Shown here: piece after piece, positions 1-6,918 of the stretch
Layout: each line of letters starts with the position of its first letter
Position numbering within the stretch: position 1 is the first letter of the stretch
Source of the DNA: an uncultured Beijerinckiaceae bacterium
GTDB lineage: Bacteria > Pseudomonadota > Alphaproteobacteria > Rhizobiales > Beijerinckiaceae
Assembly (NCBI GenBank): GCA_937863205.1
Contig: CALMGA010000319.1
Coordinates: forward strand, 1-11,810
Direction: 5' to 3'
Length of the DNA stretch: 11,810 bases
Made by a program: the position numbers and the translations under genes
The notes under the pieces: generated by a model
Seen by the model: the letters and a program-made list of their open reading frames with translations, nothing else
The model's database searches: none
What the model was told of the DNA's origin: nothing

Positions 1-314
1 ATCGCACCATGACGCTCGCTGCCGGCGAGTTCATCCGGCGCTTCCTGCTGCACGTGCTGCCGCGCGGCTTCCACCGCATCCGGCACTACGGCCTGCTCGC
101 CGGCTCGGCCCGCAAGGCCAGCCTCGCCCGCGTCCGCGAACTGCTGGACGCGCCGCCACCGCCTGATCCCGGCAAGGCCGTCGAGCCGCCCAACCGGCAG
201 CCGCCGTGTCCCTGCTGCGGCGGCCGCATGCGCGTCATCGAGATCCTACCACGCCGCTGGCAGCCCAGAGGACCTCCACCTCACCCACAGCAAGCCGGAA
301 GGACCTGCGCGTGA
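1..314 (+). pseudogene. IS91-family transposase, C-terminal fragment (5' end outside window)
   Basis: This is the end of a rolling-circle (IS91/IS801-like) transposase. The reading frame is already open at the window edge and ends at a TGA at 312-314. The visible part begins with the conserved tract MTLAAGEFIRRFLLHVLP, then GFHRIRHYGLLAG, which is characteristic of the C-terminal half of these transposases. A CPCC zinc-ribbon-like motif follows near the end. The ATG at position 9 is an internal methionine and not the start, because family members are several hundred residues long with the catalytic tyrosines upstream. The last 25 or so residues are Pro/Arg-rich and do not resemble the usual family ending, so the tail may be degenerate. 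Whether the element is intact cannot be judged from this window, and the pseudogene label means only that the gene is partial here. Family assignment is fairly sure; activity is unknown. Confidence 0.72.
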
Positions 315-739
315 CCCGGCACGCGTCGCCACATCACCATGCCGCGGCTCTGCCGCCGCGGCCGCGGTCCGCGCTTGCGCCCTCCCTCGCCGGCACCCGC
401 CGGGAGCCACATCGTTGCAGCATTCCAGGCCGCGACCATCACCGGATTGAACCGTTTTTCGCCTCGGCCGGCTCATCCGCCGTGCTTGCCGCAGCTGCTC
501 GACCCCGTCCCGGCACCGGCGAAAATCCGAAAACGCCATAGCCCTCGCAAGCGGCCCGCGGGTTCGGTCTTCGGGGACTTTCGTACGCCTCGCGGCGCCC
601 GAAACTCTCCACGGAAGCGGTCCGTCCGCTTCGAGGCGAGAGGTCCGAGAAGCGGACAGGCGCTCGCGGTTGCGGAGGCCACCGAGGGTCGCGCCTTAGA
701 CCTGGGATGCGGGCGGGCACCGTGCCGCGGTCTTGCCGG
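315..739. other. Gene-poor stretch between transposase remnant and regulator; probable IS terminus region
   Basis: I see no convincing gene in these 425 bp. Short open frames occur on both strands, but their Arg/Pro/Ser-rich translations look like chance frames in GC-rich DNA. The first half probably contains the non-coding tail and end of the IS91-type element, since these elements carry a few hundred bases after the transposase. I cannot place the exact terminus or a flanking target tetranucleotide. The second half contains three alternating copies of a GAAGCGG/CCGCTTC inverted motif (614-657, listed separately). Confidence 0.4.
614..657. repeat. Alternating inverted repeats (GAAGCGG / GTCCGCTTC / GAAGCGGAC)
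   Basis: GAAGCGG at 614-620 pairs with CCGCTTC at 626-632 across a 5-nt loop. The middle arm extended to GTCCGCTTC (624-632) pairs equally well, over 9 bp, with GAAGCGGAC at 649-657 across 16 nt. The two hairpins share the middle arm and are mutually exclusive. They lie in the gene-poor region downstream of the transposase fragment and beyond the 3' end of the GlxA-type regulator. They may be subterminal structure of the insertion element. A regulatory role is not shown. Confidence 0.4.
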
Positions 740-750
740 CTACAGGCCGG
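736..750 (-). terminator. Short GC hairpin over the stop codon of the GlxA-type regulator
   Basis: CCGGC (736-740) and GCCGG (746-750) form a 5-bp stem around a 5-nt loop that overlaps the TAG stop (740-742, read on the minus strand). No T-run follows on the minus strand. It may stabilise the 3' end or help Rho-dependent termination. The stem is short enough to be chance in this GC-rich DNA. Confidence 0.25.
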
Positions 751-1735
751 GTGTCGACAAGGTGCGCCGTTCCGCGGACGGACTGTGGCCGAAACGGGCT
801 CGGTAGGATCGTGAGAGATGCGCCGCGTCCGCGAACCCCGTCGCCGCCGCGATAATGGCGACCGCCAAGGCGCTCTGGCGCAGGAGGCGCTGAGCTTGGT
901 CTAGGCGAAGGGCCTTGTATTGCTCCGCGAAGCTGCAGCCGCGCTTCTCTCGGAACAGGCGGTCGAGGTGACGCTCGCTAATGCCGGCGAGCGCAGCGAC
1001 CGCCCTGCGGTTCAGCGGCCGCTCGATCGTCTTCTCCATGATCCCGATTGCGGCGAGCAGGGCCGGGTGGTGGATGCCGTAGCGCTCGGCGGGGGAGGCA
1101 CGTTGCGGATCGCCGGGCGCGCCGGCCGTGGTGTGAAGGAACCAATCCGACACCCGACGCACGAAGTCCGGGCCTGTGCGCTCGGCGATGATGGCGAGCG
1201 CCATGTCGATAGATGCCACGCCGCCGCCGCAGGTCACACGATCCCCCGCGAGGACGAAGCGGGCGTTGCGCGGCGCCAGGTCCGGGAAGGCTTCCGCCAG
1301 GACGCCCGCGTGCTCCCAATGGATCGTGAAGTCCCGCTCCCCTAGCAGGCCCGCGGCGGCCAGCAGGAAAGGCCCGCCCGAGATCCCGCCGATCCTGACC
1401 CCAAGGCGCGCGAGGCGTCGCAACGCGGCGTGGACCGCGGGCCTGTCCCAGCCCTCGCCGTCGCCGCCGGCGCACACGAAGACGGTGTGCAGGCCTTCCC
1501 GCTCGCGGGGTAGCGGCTCCGTGGGCACGGTGATGCCGGACGAGGCAGCGACCGACCCCGACGTTTCCTCGCCGAAGTAGCGCAGGTGGTACAGCGCACG
1601 CCCCGCGAGCCGGTTGGCCGCGCGGAAGGGCTCGCTGGCCGCCGCGAACGACATCAGGGCGAAGCCCGGGAGCAGGACGAAGCCGATGCCCTGGACGGAG
1701 CGGTCGATTGCTGCGGGGTGATCCGGACGGCCCAT
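740..1735 (-). CDS. GlxA-family transcriptional regulator (DJ-1/PfpI domain plus AraC-type HTH)
   Basis: A cytoplasmic DNA-binding regulator of the GlxA/GbdR/ArgR-like group, 331 aa from the chosen ATG. Residues about 15-200 form a class-I glutamine amidotransferase-like (DJ-1/PfpI) domain with the typical opening VQGIGFVLLPGFALMSF. Its nucleophile-elbow segment GGISGGPF has Ser119 where enzymatic members have Cys, so ligand sensing rather than catalysis is expected. Residues about 218-320 are an AraC/XylS double HTH, with helices near 241-261 (AVAALAGISERHLDRLF) and 290-315 (ATGFADAAHLSRSYRARFG). I chose ATG 1735 because a GTG at 1774 would only add a non-conserved extension. Neither start has a clear Shine-Dalgarno sequence. 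Relatives control catabolism of betaine, carnitine, arginine and other amines. It is divergent from the FAD oxidoreductase, the most likely target. The inducer is unknown. Confidence 0.88.
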   Translation of the reverse strand: MGRPDHPAAIDRSVQGIGFVLLPGFALMSFAAASEPFRAANRLAGRALYHLRYFGEETSGSVAASSGITVPTEPLPREREGLHTVFVCAGGDGEGWDRPAVHAALRRLARLGVRIGGISGGPFLLAAAGLLGERDFTIHWEHAGVLAEAFPDLAPRNARFVLAGDRVTCGGGVASIDMALAIIAERTGPDFVRRVSDWFLHTTAGAPGDPQRASPAERYGIHHPALLAAIGIMEKTIERPLNRRAVAALAGISERHLDRLFREKRGCSFAEQYKALRLDQAQRLLRQSALAVAIIAAATGFADAAHLSRSYRARFGHSPSAERRTLSTPGL

Positions 1736-1823
1736 GGAGACAAGAGAACGTCCCAACGGAGCAGGCGCAACCACGGCGACAGTGCATCATGCGAGACAGA
1801 TGAGGCCCTGAAGGAGCGAAGCC

Positions 1824-3155
1824 ATGCCAGGTCCGGTCGTGGATGCGGTGCGGTCCAGCCCGCGCCTGCCGGAGCGTGCCGACGTGGTGGTCGTCGGGGC
1901 CGGCATCGTCGGCATCTCCGCGGCGCTGGAGCTGGTGGAGCGAGGGCTGACGGTCGCCGTCTGCGAGAAGGGGATCGTCGCGGGCGAGCAGTCCAGCCGC
2001 AACTGGGGCTGGGTGCGCCTATCGCGCCGCGATCCACGGGAGATCGACCTCATGGCGGCGTCGATCCGGATCTGGGAAGGGCTTGCCGAACGCGTCGGCC
2101 ACGACGTCGGCTACCGGCAGTGCGGCATCGTGGTGCCGTTCCATTCGCGCGCCTTCCGCAACGAGAACGTCGACTGGCTCCGCCACGTCGCGGGCACGCA
2201 GCATCGCGTCTCAGCCGTCGACGCCGATCGGGTGCGGGAGCTGCTGCCGGACATGCTCCTCGACTGCGACGGCGCCCTGTACTCGCCGACCGACGGGCGC
2301 GCCGAGCCGCAAAGGGCCGCCCCGGCCATCGCGCGCGCCGCGCAGGCGCGAGGCGCGGCGATCCTGACGAACTGCGCCGTCCGCGCCATCGAGACGGCGG
2401 GGGGGCGCGTGAGCGGGGTCGTGACGGAGCGCGGGACCATCGCGACGGGCGCCGTCGTCGTCGCCGCCGGGGCGTGGTCCCGCCTACTGCTGCGCGGCAT
2501 CGGGGTGACTCTGCCGCAGCTCAAGGTGCTCAACTCGGTGTTGCGTACCGAGCCCCTGCCCGGCGGCCCCGAGCTGACCGTGCGCGGGCCCGGGTTCTCG
2601 GCGCGCAAGCGCCTCGACGGCGGCTACACCGTGTCCACGCTCGCCGCGAACAACTACGACCTCACGCCCGACAGCTTCCGCTTCCTCGCCAAGTTCCTTC
2701 CCATAGCGAGAAGGGAATGGATGAGCATGCGGCCGCGGATCGGGCCGCGCTTCGTGCAGGAGTGGCGCGACATGCGACGTCCCCGCGCCGGGGAGGCGAC
2801 GCCCTTCGAGAAGGTGCGCGTGCTCGACCCCGAGCCGAACGTCGCCATGACCGATCGGGCGCTGGCCAAGCTCGCCGCGGCCTTCCCGGTCTTCCGATCG
2901 GCCAAGGTGGCGCAGCGCTGGGCGGGCCTCATCGACGTGACCCCCGATGCCGTCCCGGTGATCTCGCCGGTCGAGGGCCGTCCCGGCCTGACCGTTGCGA
3001 CCGGCTTCTCAGGCCACGGCTTCGGGCTCGGCCCGGGTGCCGGCCGGCTGGTCGCCGATCTGGTGACGGGCGCGGCACCCGTGGTGGAGCCCTCCGCCTT
3101 CCGCTTCTCGCGCTTCAGCGACGGGTCCAGGATCGTCCCGATGACCGGGGTCTGA
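1824..3155 (+). CDS. FAD-dependent oxidoreductase, DAO family (D-amino acid / glycine / sarcosine oxidase-like)
   Basis: A 443-aa flavoprotein that probably oxidises a C-N bond of an amino acid or N-methylated amine. The N-terminus carries a dinucleotide-binding fold, DVVVVGAGIVGISAALELVERG, at about residues 20-41, closing with Glu48 for the ribose. A SSRNWGW stretch (57-63) sits where related oxidases place residues near the flavin. The C-terminus has the DAO-family pair VTPDAVPVISP (372-382) and ATGFSGHGFGLGPG (392-405), which lines the FAD and active site. The start is firm: AAGGAG at 1811-1816 lies 7 nt before the ATG. No signal peptide or membrane segment is visible, so it is likely cytoplasmic. 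It is divergent from the GlxA-type regulator and about 350 bp upstream of the amide operon. A role in using amines released from amides is attractive but inferred. The substrate cannot be named from sequence. Confidence 0.85.
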   Translation: MPGPVVDAVRSSPRLPERADVVVVGAGIVGISAALELVERGLTVAVCEKGIVAGEQSSRNWGWVRLSRRDPREIDLMAASIRIWEGLAERVGHDVGYRQCGIVVPFHSRAFRNENVDWLRHVAGTQHRVSAVDADRVRELLPDMLLDCDGALYSPTDGRAEPQRAAPAIARAAQARGAAILTNCAVRAIETAGGRVSGVVTERGTIATGAVVVAAGAWSRLLLRGIGVTLPQLKVLNSVLRTEPLPGGPELTVRGPGFSARKRLDGGYTVSTLAANNYDLTPDSFRFLAKFLPIARREWMSMRPRIGPRFVQEWRDMRRPRAGEATPFEKVRVLDPEPNVAMTDRALAKLAAAFPVFRSAKVAQRWAGLIDVTPDAVPVISPVEGRPGLTVATGFSGHGFGLGPGAGRLVADLVTGAAPVVEPSAFRFSRFSDGSRIVPMTGV

Positions 3156-3163
3156 CGGCCGCC

Positions 3164-3183
3164 GCCGCGCCGGATGGCGCGGC
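3164..3183 (+). terminator. GC-rich hairpin downstream of the FAD oxidoreductase
   Basis: GCCGCGCC (3164-3171) and GGCGCGGC (3176-3183) form a perfect 8-bp stem with the 4-nt loop GGAT, starting 9 nt after the stop codon. No T-tract follows, so it is not a classic intrinsic terminator. Such hairpins are common at gene ends in high-GC Proteobacteria. It separates the oxidoreductase transcript from the transporter operon. Confidence 0.45.
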
Positions 3184-3327
3184 AGCGCAGAGGATGTGCC
3201 TCGCTGCGCCGGGGTGAACCGGTGCGCCTCGGACATGCCGTCCGCCCCTTGCACGGACGAGGCGTCGGCGTCCAGCCCCGCTGCCCGGCGAGAGCGGACC
3301 GACGCGGTTCACCGCTCCCCTTATTTG

Positions 3328-3353
3328 CTCCTGAAGAAGATTATTAGCAGGAG
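3328..3353. promoter_or_regulatory. Candidate operator dyad CTCCTG-N14-CAGGAG upstream of the -35
   Basis: CTCCTG (3328-3333) and CAGGAG (3348-3353) are inverted half-sites with centres 20 bp apart, about two helical turns. They lie in a locally A/T-rich patch (3321-3362) that stands out from the GC-rich surroundings. The dyad ends 13 bp before the TTGACG hexamer, a suitable position for an activator such as the nearby GlxA/AraC-type protein. Which regulator binds is inference. Confidence 0.35.
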
Positions 3354-3366
3354 AAGAAAAAACCTG

Positions 3367-3396
3367 TTGACGCCCGGCCGGCCGGCTCGCTAGTTT
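3367..3396 (+). promoter_or_regulatory. Candidate sigma70-type promoter for the transporter-dmf operon
   Basis: TTGACG (3367-3372) matches the -35 consensus at five of six positions. The best -10 candidate is TAGTTT at 3391-3396 with an 18-bp spacer, or CTAGTT one base upstream with 17 bp. The -10 is weak, which would fit an activated promoter. Initiation near 3403 would give a leader of roughly 105 nt before the substrate-binding protein gene. No other equally good promoter was noticed in this gap. Confidence 0.42.
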
Positions 3397-3440
3397 CGCT
3401 GGAAGCAACGTTGTTTATCGGCAGAGCCCTCACGATCAAG

Positions 3441-3455
3441 GCGCAAATAATGCGC
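3441..3455. promoter_or_regulatory. Palindrome GCGCA-AATAA-TGCGC in the operon leader
   Basis: A perfect 5-bp inverted repeat around an A/T-only 5-nt centre, located downstream of the promoter candidate and 53 nt before the chosen start codon. As DNA it resembles a small operator and could be a repressor site. As RNA it would be a modest hairpin. Short palindromes occur by chance, so confidence is low. Confidence 0.3.
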
Positions 3456-3499
3456 ACCGCTGACTGCTGATGAGGCAAAGTGTTCACGTCCTGAACAGT

Positions 3500-3504
3500 G
3501 AGGA
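3500..3504 (+). promoter_or_regulatory. Shine-Dalgarno GAGGA deciding the start of the substrate-binding protein
   Basis: GAGGA lies 4 nt before the ATG at 3509. The upstream in-frame ATG at 3470 has no purine-rich site before it and would place 13 extra residues in front of a well-formed twin-arginine signal. The 3509 start is therefore preferred. Confidence 0.5.
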
Positions 3505-3508
3505 CTGG

Positions 3509-4819
3509 ATGGGCTACTCTCGACGGGCGTTTATTGCAGGCTCATCCCTGGCCGCGGCGACCATTGCGGCACCGCACCTCTGGATTCCCGGCGCCTCCGA
3601 GGCGCGCGCGGCGACCCTGAAGAAGGGGGAGCCGATCAAGGTCGGCCTGCTCTTCTCGTTGACCGGCGCGCTTGCGGTGCCCGAGGAAGATTCGACCTTG
3701 GTGATGCAGTACGCGATCGACGAGATCAACAAGAACGGCGGCGTCGCCGGCCACCCGATCGAGCCGATCGTCATCGACGCCAAGTCGGACTTCAACGTGT
3801 ACTCGGAGAAGACCAAAGAACTGATCCTGCGCAACAAGGTGATCGCAATCTTCGGCTGCTACACCTCCGCCAGCCGAAAGGCGATCCTGCCCATCGTCAT
3901 GTCGCAGAACAACCTGCTCTATTACCCGACGTGCTACGAGGGCGCCGAGTGCACGCAGAACGACATCTGCACCGGCCCGCTCGCCAACCAGCACTCGAAG
4001 GACCTGATCCCGTTCATGGTCGAGAAGTTCGGCAAGAAGGTCTTCTTCGTCGGCTCCAACTACGTATGGCCAAAGGAGTCCAACAAGAACGCCAAGGTCT
4101 GGTTGCAGAACGCCGGCGGCGAATTGCTGGGCGAGGAGTACATCCCGCTCGGCAGCTCTGAGTTCGGACCGGTGCTCGGCAAGATCCGGGACGCCAAGCC
4201 AAGCTTTATCTTCTCAACGGTGGTCGGCGCCTCCGACATCGCCTTCCACAAGCAGTTCAAGCAGGAGGGCTTCAAGGTCGACTCGATGCCGATCGCCTCG
4301 CTCACCACGGGCGAGATCGAGACGCGCGCCATGGGCAACGACGTCGGCGCCGGGCACTTCCTGTCGGCGCCGTACTTCCAGACGCTGGACAACCCGACGA
4401 ACCACAAGTTCGTCGAGGGCTTCCTCAAGAGCAAGTACGGCAAGAACGGCGTCACGCACTACAACATGGAAGAAACATACCTGTCCGCCTACGTCTTCAA
4501 GGCCGGTGTGGAGCGTCTCGCCAAGAAGAACGGCAGCATCGACGGCATCAGCTCGAAGATGATCCGCGACGCGAGCGGCGGCGTCCGGCTCGAGGCCGAC
4601 CTCTCGCCCGAGGGCGTGATCTGGATCGACGACCAGAACTTCAACACTTGGCTGAAGCCCAAGATCGGCCAGTGCCAAGCTGACGGCAGCTTCAAGATCG
4701 TCAAGGAGGCGTCCGAGAACGTCAAGCCGGACCCCTACTCGATCTACCCCAACCTGGGCGTGTGCACCCCGACCGGCCTGAAGGCCCCGGACGGCAAGCT
4801 CCGCGCGAACGTCATCTGA
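3509..4819 (+). CDS. ABC transporter substrate-binding protein, UrtA/FmdD-like (urea/short-chain amide type)
   Basis: The periplasmic binding protein (436 aa) of the importer encoded by the next four genes. Residues 1-34 are a twin-arginine (Tat) signal: SRRAFIAG with R5-R6, a hydrophobic Ala-rich stretch, and a likely cut after ARA (32-34). The mature part is a type-I periplasmic-binding fold (Peripla_BP_5), opening with IKVGLLFSLTGALA. It keeps UrtA/AmiC-family landmarks: DEINKNGGVAG, FGCYTSASRKAILP and a YYPTCYEG stretch matching UrtA's YPVQYEG. Family members bind urea or small amides. The cysteine-rich segment TCYEGAECTQNDICTG is unusual and may form a disulfide after Tat export. An alternative ATG lies at 3470. 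It is the first gene of the operon that also carries dmfA1/dmfA2, so the ligand is more likely an amide than urea. Ligand identity is inferred and not proven. Confidence 0.88.
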   Translation: MGYSRRAFIAGSSLAAATIAAPHLWIPGASEARAATLKKGEPIKVGLLFSLTGALAVPEEDSTLVMQYAIDEINKNGGVAGHPIEPIVIDAKSDFNVYSEKTKELILRNKVIAIFGCYTSASRKAILPIVMSQNNLLYYPTCYEGAECTQNDICTGPLANQHSKDLIPFMVEKFGKKVFFVGSNYVWPKESNKNAKVWLQNAGGELLGEEYIPLGSSEFGPVLGKIRDAKPSFIFSTVVGASDIAFHKQFKQEGFKVDSMPIASLTTGEIETRAMGNDVGAGHFLSAPYFQTLDNPTNHKFVEGFLKSKYGKNGVTHYNMEETYLSAYVFKAGVERLAKKNGSIDGISSKMIRDASGGVRLEADLSPEGVIWIDDQNFNTWLKPKIGQCQADGSFKIVKEASENVKPDPYSIYPNLGVCTPTGLKAPDGKLRANVI

Positions 4820-4878
4820 CGGACGGAGGCGCCGTTCGAGAGAAGACCCAAGTCAAGACGCTCAAGCCAAGGCGGATC

Positions 4879-5763
4879 ATGCACGGCTTCGACATAGCGC
4901 CGACCGCGAACACGCTCATTCTGGGCCTCAGCATCGCAAGCATCTGGCTCGTCGCCGCCCTCGGGCTGACGATCATCTACGGCACGATCGGCGTCATCAA
5001 CATGGCGCACGGCGAGTTCATCATGCTGGGGGCGTACACGTCCTACGCGCTGCAGTCCTGGATCGGCCTGCCCTTCGTCCTGTGCGTGGCGGCCTCCTTC
5101 ATCGCAGTGGCCTTCGTCGGCTTCCTGCTCGAACGCGGGCTGATCCGCCATCTCTACAACAGGCCGCTCGACACCCTGCTGGCGACCTGGGGCATTTCGC
5201 TCGTCCTCACCCAGGGGGTGCGCCTCGCCTTCGGCAGCGACCCGAAGTACATCGCGGTGCCCCCGCTCCTGCAGACCAACGTCTCGGTCGGCTTCGCCAA
5301 CCTGTCCGTGCTGCGGCTGGTGGTGTTCGCGGCGGCGCTCGCCCTCGTTGGGCTGTGCTTCTGGCTGTTCTACCGCACGCGCTACGGCATGCAGGTCCGC
5401 GCCGTCATGCAGAACAAGGAGATGGCGGCCGCCTTCGGCATCAACGCCGACCGCATCTACATGGTCACCTTCGCGTTCGGCGCGGGCCTCGCCGGCATCG
5501 CCGGCTCGCTGTTCGGCGTGCTCGCGATCGTGCTGCCCAACATGGGCGCCAACTACGTCGTCCAGGCCTTCCTGGTCGTGGTCGTCGGCGGCGGGACCCT
5601 GCTCGGCAGCGTGGTGGCCTCCGGCCTCACGGGGGAGCTGCAGTCGGCCTTCGCCTTCATGACCAACGACACCTTTGCCCGCTTCATCCTCTACGTGCTC
5701 GTCGTGGTGTTCCTGCGCTTCCAGCCGAGAGGGCTGTTCGCGCCGGGGGCGGCGCGCCGGTGA
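4879..5763 (+). CDS. urtB: ABC transporter permease, UrtB-like (HAAT/LivH family)
   Basis: One of two inner-membrane permeases of the urea/amide-type importer, 294 aa with about eight hydrophobic segments. It contains the family's conserved early loop GVINMAHGEFIMLGAY (38-53), the segment NRPLDTLLATWGISLVL, and the cytoplasmic coupling region around AAAFGINADRIYMVTFAFGAGLAG. The C-terminus FLRFQPRGLFAPG is typical of the LivH/UrtB group. The start is ATG 4879, preceded by an AAGGCGGA Shine-Dalgarno-like sequence at 4869-4876. The frame is open further upstream, but that part overlaps the preceding gene and encodes an implausible charged leader. The gap to the binding-protein gene is 59 nt. 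The symbol denotes family membership; the transported compound may be an amide. Confidence 0.88.
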   Translation: MHGFDIAPTANTLILGLSIASIWLVAALGLTIIYGTIGVINMAHGEFIMLGAYTSYALQSWIGLPFVLCVAASFIAVAFVGFLLERGLIRHLYNRPLDTLLATWGISLVLTQGVRLAFGSDPKYIAVPPLLQTNVSVGFANLSVLRLVVFAAALALVGLCFWLFYRTRYGMQVRAVMQNKEMAAAFGINADRIYMVTFAFGAGLAGIAGSLFGVLAIVLPNMGANYVVQAFLVVVVGGGTLLGSVVASGLTGELQSAFAFMTNDTFARFILYVLVVVFLRFQPRGLFAPGAARR

Positions 5764-6911
5764 GGGCCCCTGCGTCCATCGGGCTGGCGGGGGCGCGGCG
5801 CGCGACCAGCCTCTACAACACGCGGACGGCGCAGTGGGCCGTCTACGCCGCCTTCTTCGTCGCGCTCGCCTGCGTGCCGCTCGTGACGGACGACTCCTTC
5901 TTCCTCAACCAGTTCGCCACCTATGGCGTCTACGCCATGCTGGCGGTGTCCATCAGCCTGTGCTGGGGGTTCGGCGGCATCCTCAACCTCGGCCAGGGCA
6001 TCGCCTTCGGCCTCGCCGCCTACGGCATGGCCATGACCATGCAGATGCAGTCGCAGGACCCGGCCTCGAACCCGATGCCGCCGTTCATGGCCAACAACAG
6101 CCTCGACCACCTGCCGATGCTTTGGATGCCGTTCCAGAACACCGCCCTCGGCCTCACCCTGTCCCTGGCCGTGCCGACGGCCTTCTACGCCGTGTTCGGC
6201 AGCTTGGTGTTCCGCGCCCGCGTGTCTGGCGCCTTCATCGCCATCATGACGTTGGCCTTGCTGAGCGCCTTCTCCACCCTGATCGTCGACATGCAGCCCT
6301 ACACCAACGGCGCTAACGGCATCACGCCGCCGGCGCCGCTCGCCATCCTCGGCGCCACGGTCGACCCCTACGGTCCCGCGAGCTACTGGATCGTCTACGC
6401 GCTGCTGCTCGTGACGACGCTGGGCTCGAAGTATCTCACGCAAAGCAAGTTCGGCCTGATCGCGCAGGCACTCCGCAGCGACCCCGAGCGGGTCCGCTTC
6501 CTCGGCTACAACGTCGCCCTGTACGAGACGATCATCTACACGGGATCGGGCTTCATCGCCGCGGTGGCCGGCTGCTGCTTCGTGATGCTGGTGCAGTACG
6601 TGTCGCCGGCCCAGCTCGACGTGAACTTCTCGATCGGCATGGTGATCTGGGCGGGGATCGGCGGCCGCTTCTCGCTGATCGGGTCGATCATCGGCGCGCT
6701 CACGATCCAGGGCGGTCAGAGCTACCTCGGCGACCAGTTCCTGAACACCTGGCTGCTGCTGCTCGGCGGGTTCTTCATCCTGGTGGTGCGCTTCCTGCCG
6801 CGCGGCCTCGCCGGCCTGCTCGAGAGCGCGCTCGACCTCCTCGACCGCCGCCGCCGGGCGCCGCCCTCCCTGCCCCAGCCGGTCGGGCTCCCCGACCCGG
6901 CCGGCGAGTGA
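5760..6911 (+). CDS. urtC: ABC transporter permease, UrtC-like (HAAT/LivM family)
   Basis: The second inner-membrane permease, 383 aa. The start is the GTG at 5760, whose bases overlap the previous stop (GTGA), implying translational coupling. The frame is open far upstream, but that part is antisense-like shadow over urtB. Landmarks are SLCWGFGGILNLGQGIAFGL (67-86), a long periplasmic loop around 98-125 containing PPFMANNSLDHLPMLWMPF, as in UrtC, then FRARVSGAFIAIMTLAL, NGANGITP and SDPERVRFLGYNV. The loop distinguishes UrtC-type from ordinary LivM permeases. The C-terminus ends in an Arg/Pro-rich cytoplasmic tail. It pairs with the UrtB-like permease to form the channel. Confidence 0.88.
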   Translation: MRAPASIGLAGARRATSLYNTRTAQWAVYAAFFVALACVPLVTDDSFFLNQFATYGVYAMLAVSISLCWGFGGILNLGQGIAFGLAAYGMAMTMQMQSQDPASNPMPPFMANNSLDHLPMLWMPFQNTALGLTLSLAVPTAFYAVFGSLVFRARVSGAFIAIMTLALLSAFSTLIVDMQPYTNGANGITPPAPLAILGATVDPYGPASYWIVYALLLVTTLGSKYLTQSKFGLIAQALRSDPERVRFLGYNVALYETIIYTGSGFIAAVAGCCFVMLVQYVSPAQLDVNFSIGMVIWAGIGGRFSLIGSIIGALTIQGGQSYLGDQFLNTWLLLLGGFFILVVRFLPRGLAGLLESALDLLDRRRRAPPSLPQPVGLPDPAGE

Positions 6912-6918
6912 GGCGGGC

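Noticed and set aside
339..806. A 155-codon plus-strand frame in the gene-poor region
   Set aside because: Arg/Pro-rich and without a Shine-Dalgarno sequence or a recognisable domain. It also runs into the 3' end of the regulator on the other strand.
1784..1792. GCAT-C-ATGC palindrome in the glxA/oxidoreductase gap as an operator
   Set aside because: Four-base arms are too short to list as a feature alone, and no second copy was seen nearby.
1586..3217. A 543-codon plus-strand frame overlapping the regulator and the FAD oxidoreductase
   Set aside because: Its Arg-rich translation shows no fold, while the overlapping frame gives a complete DAO flavoprotein with a strong Shine-Dalgarno sequence.
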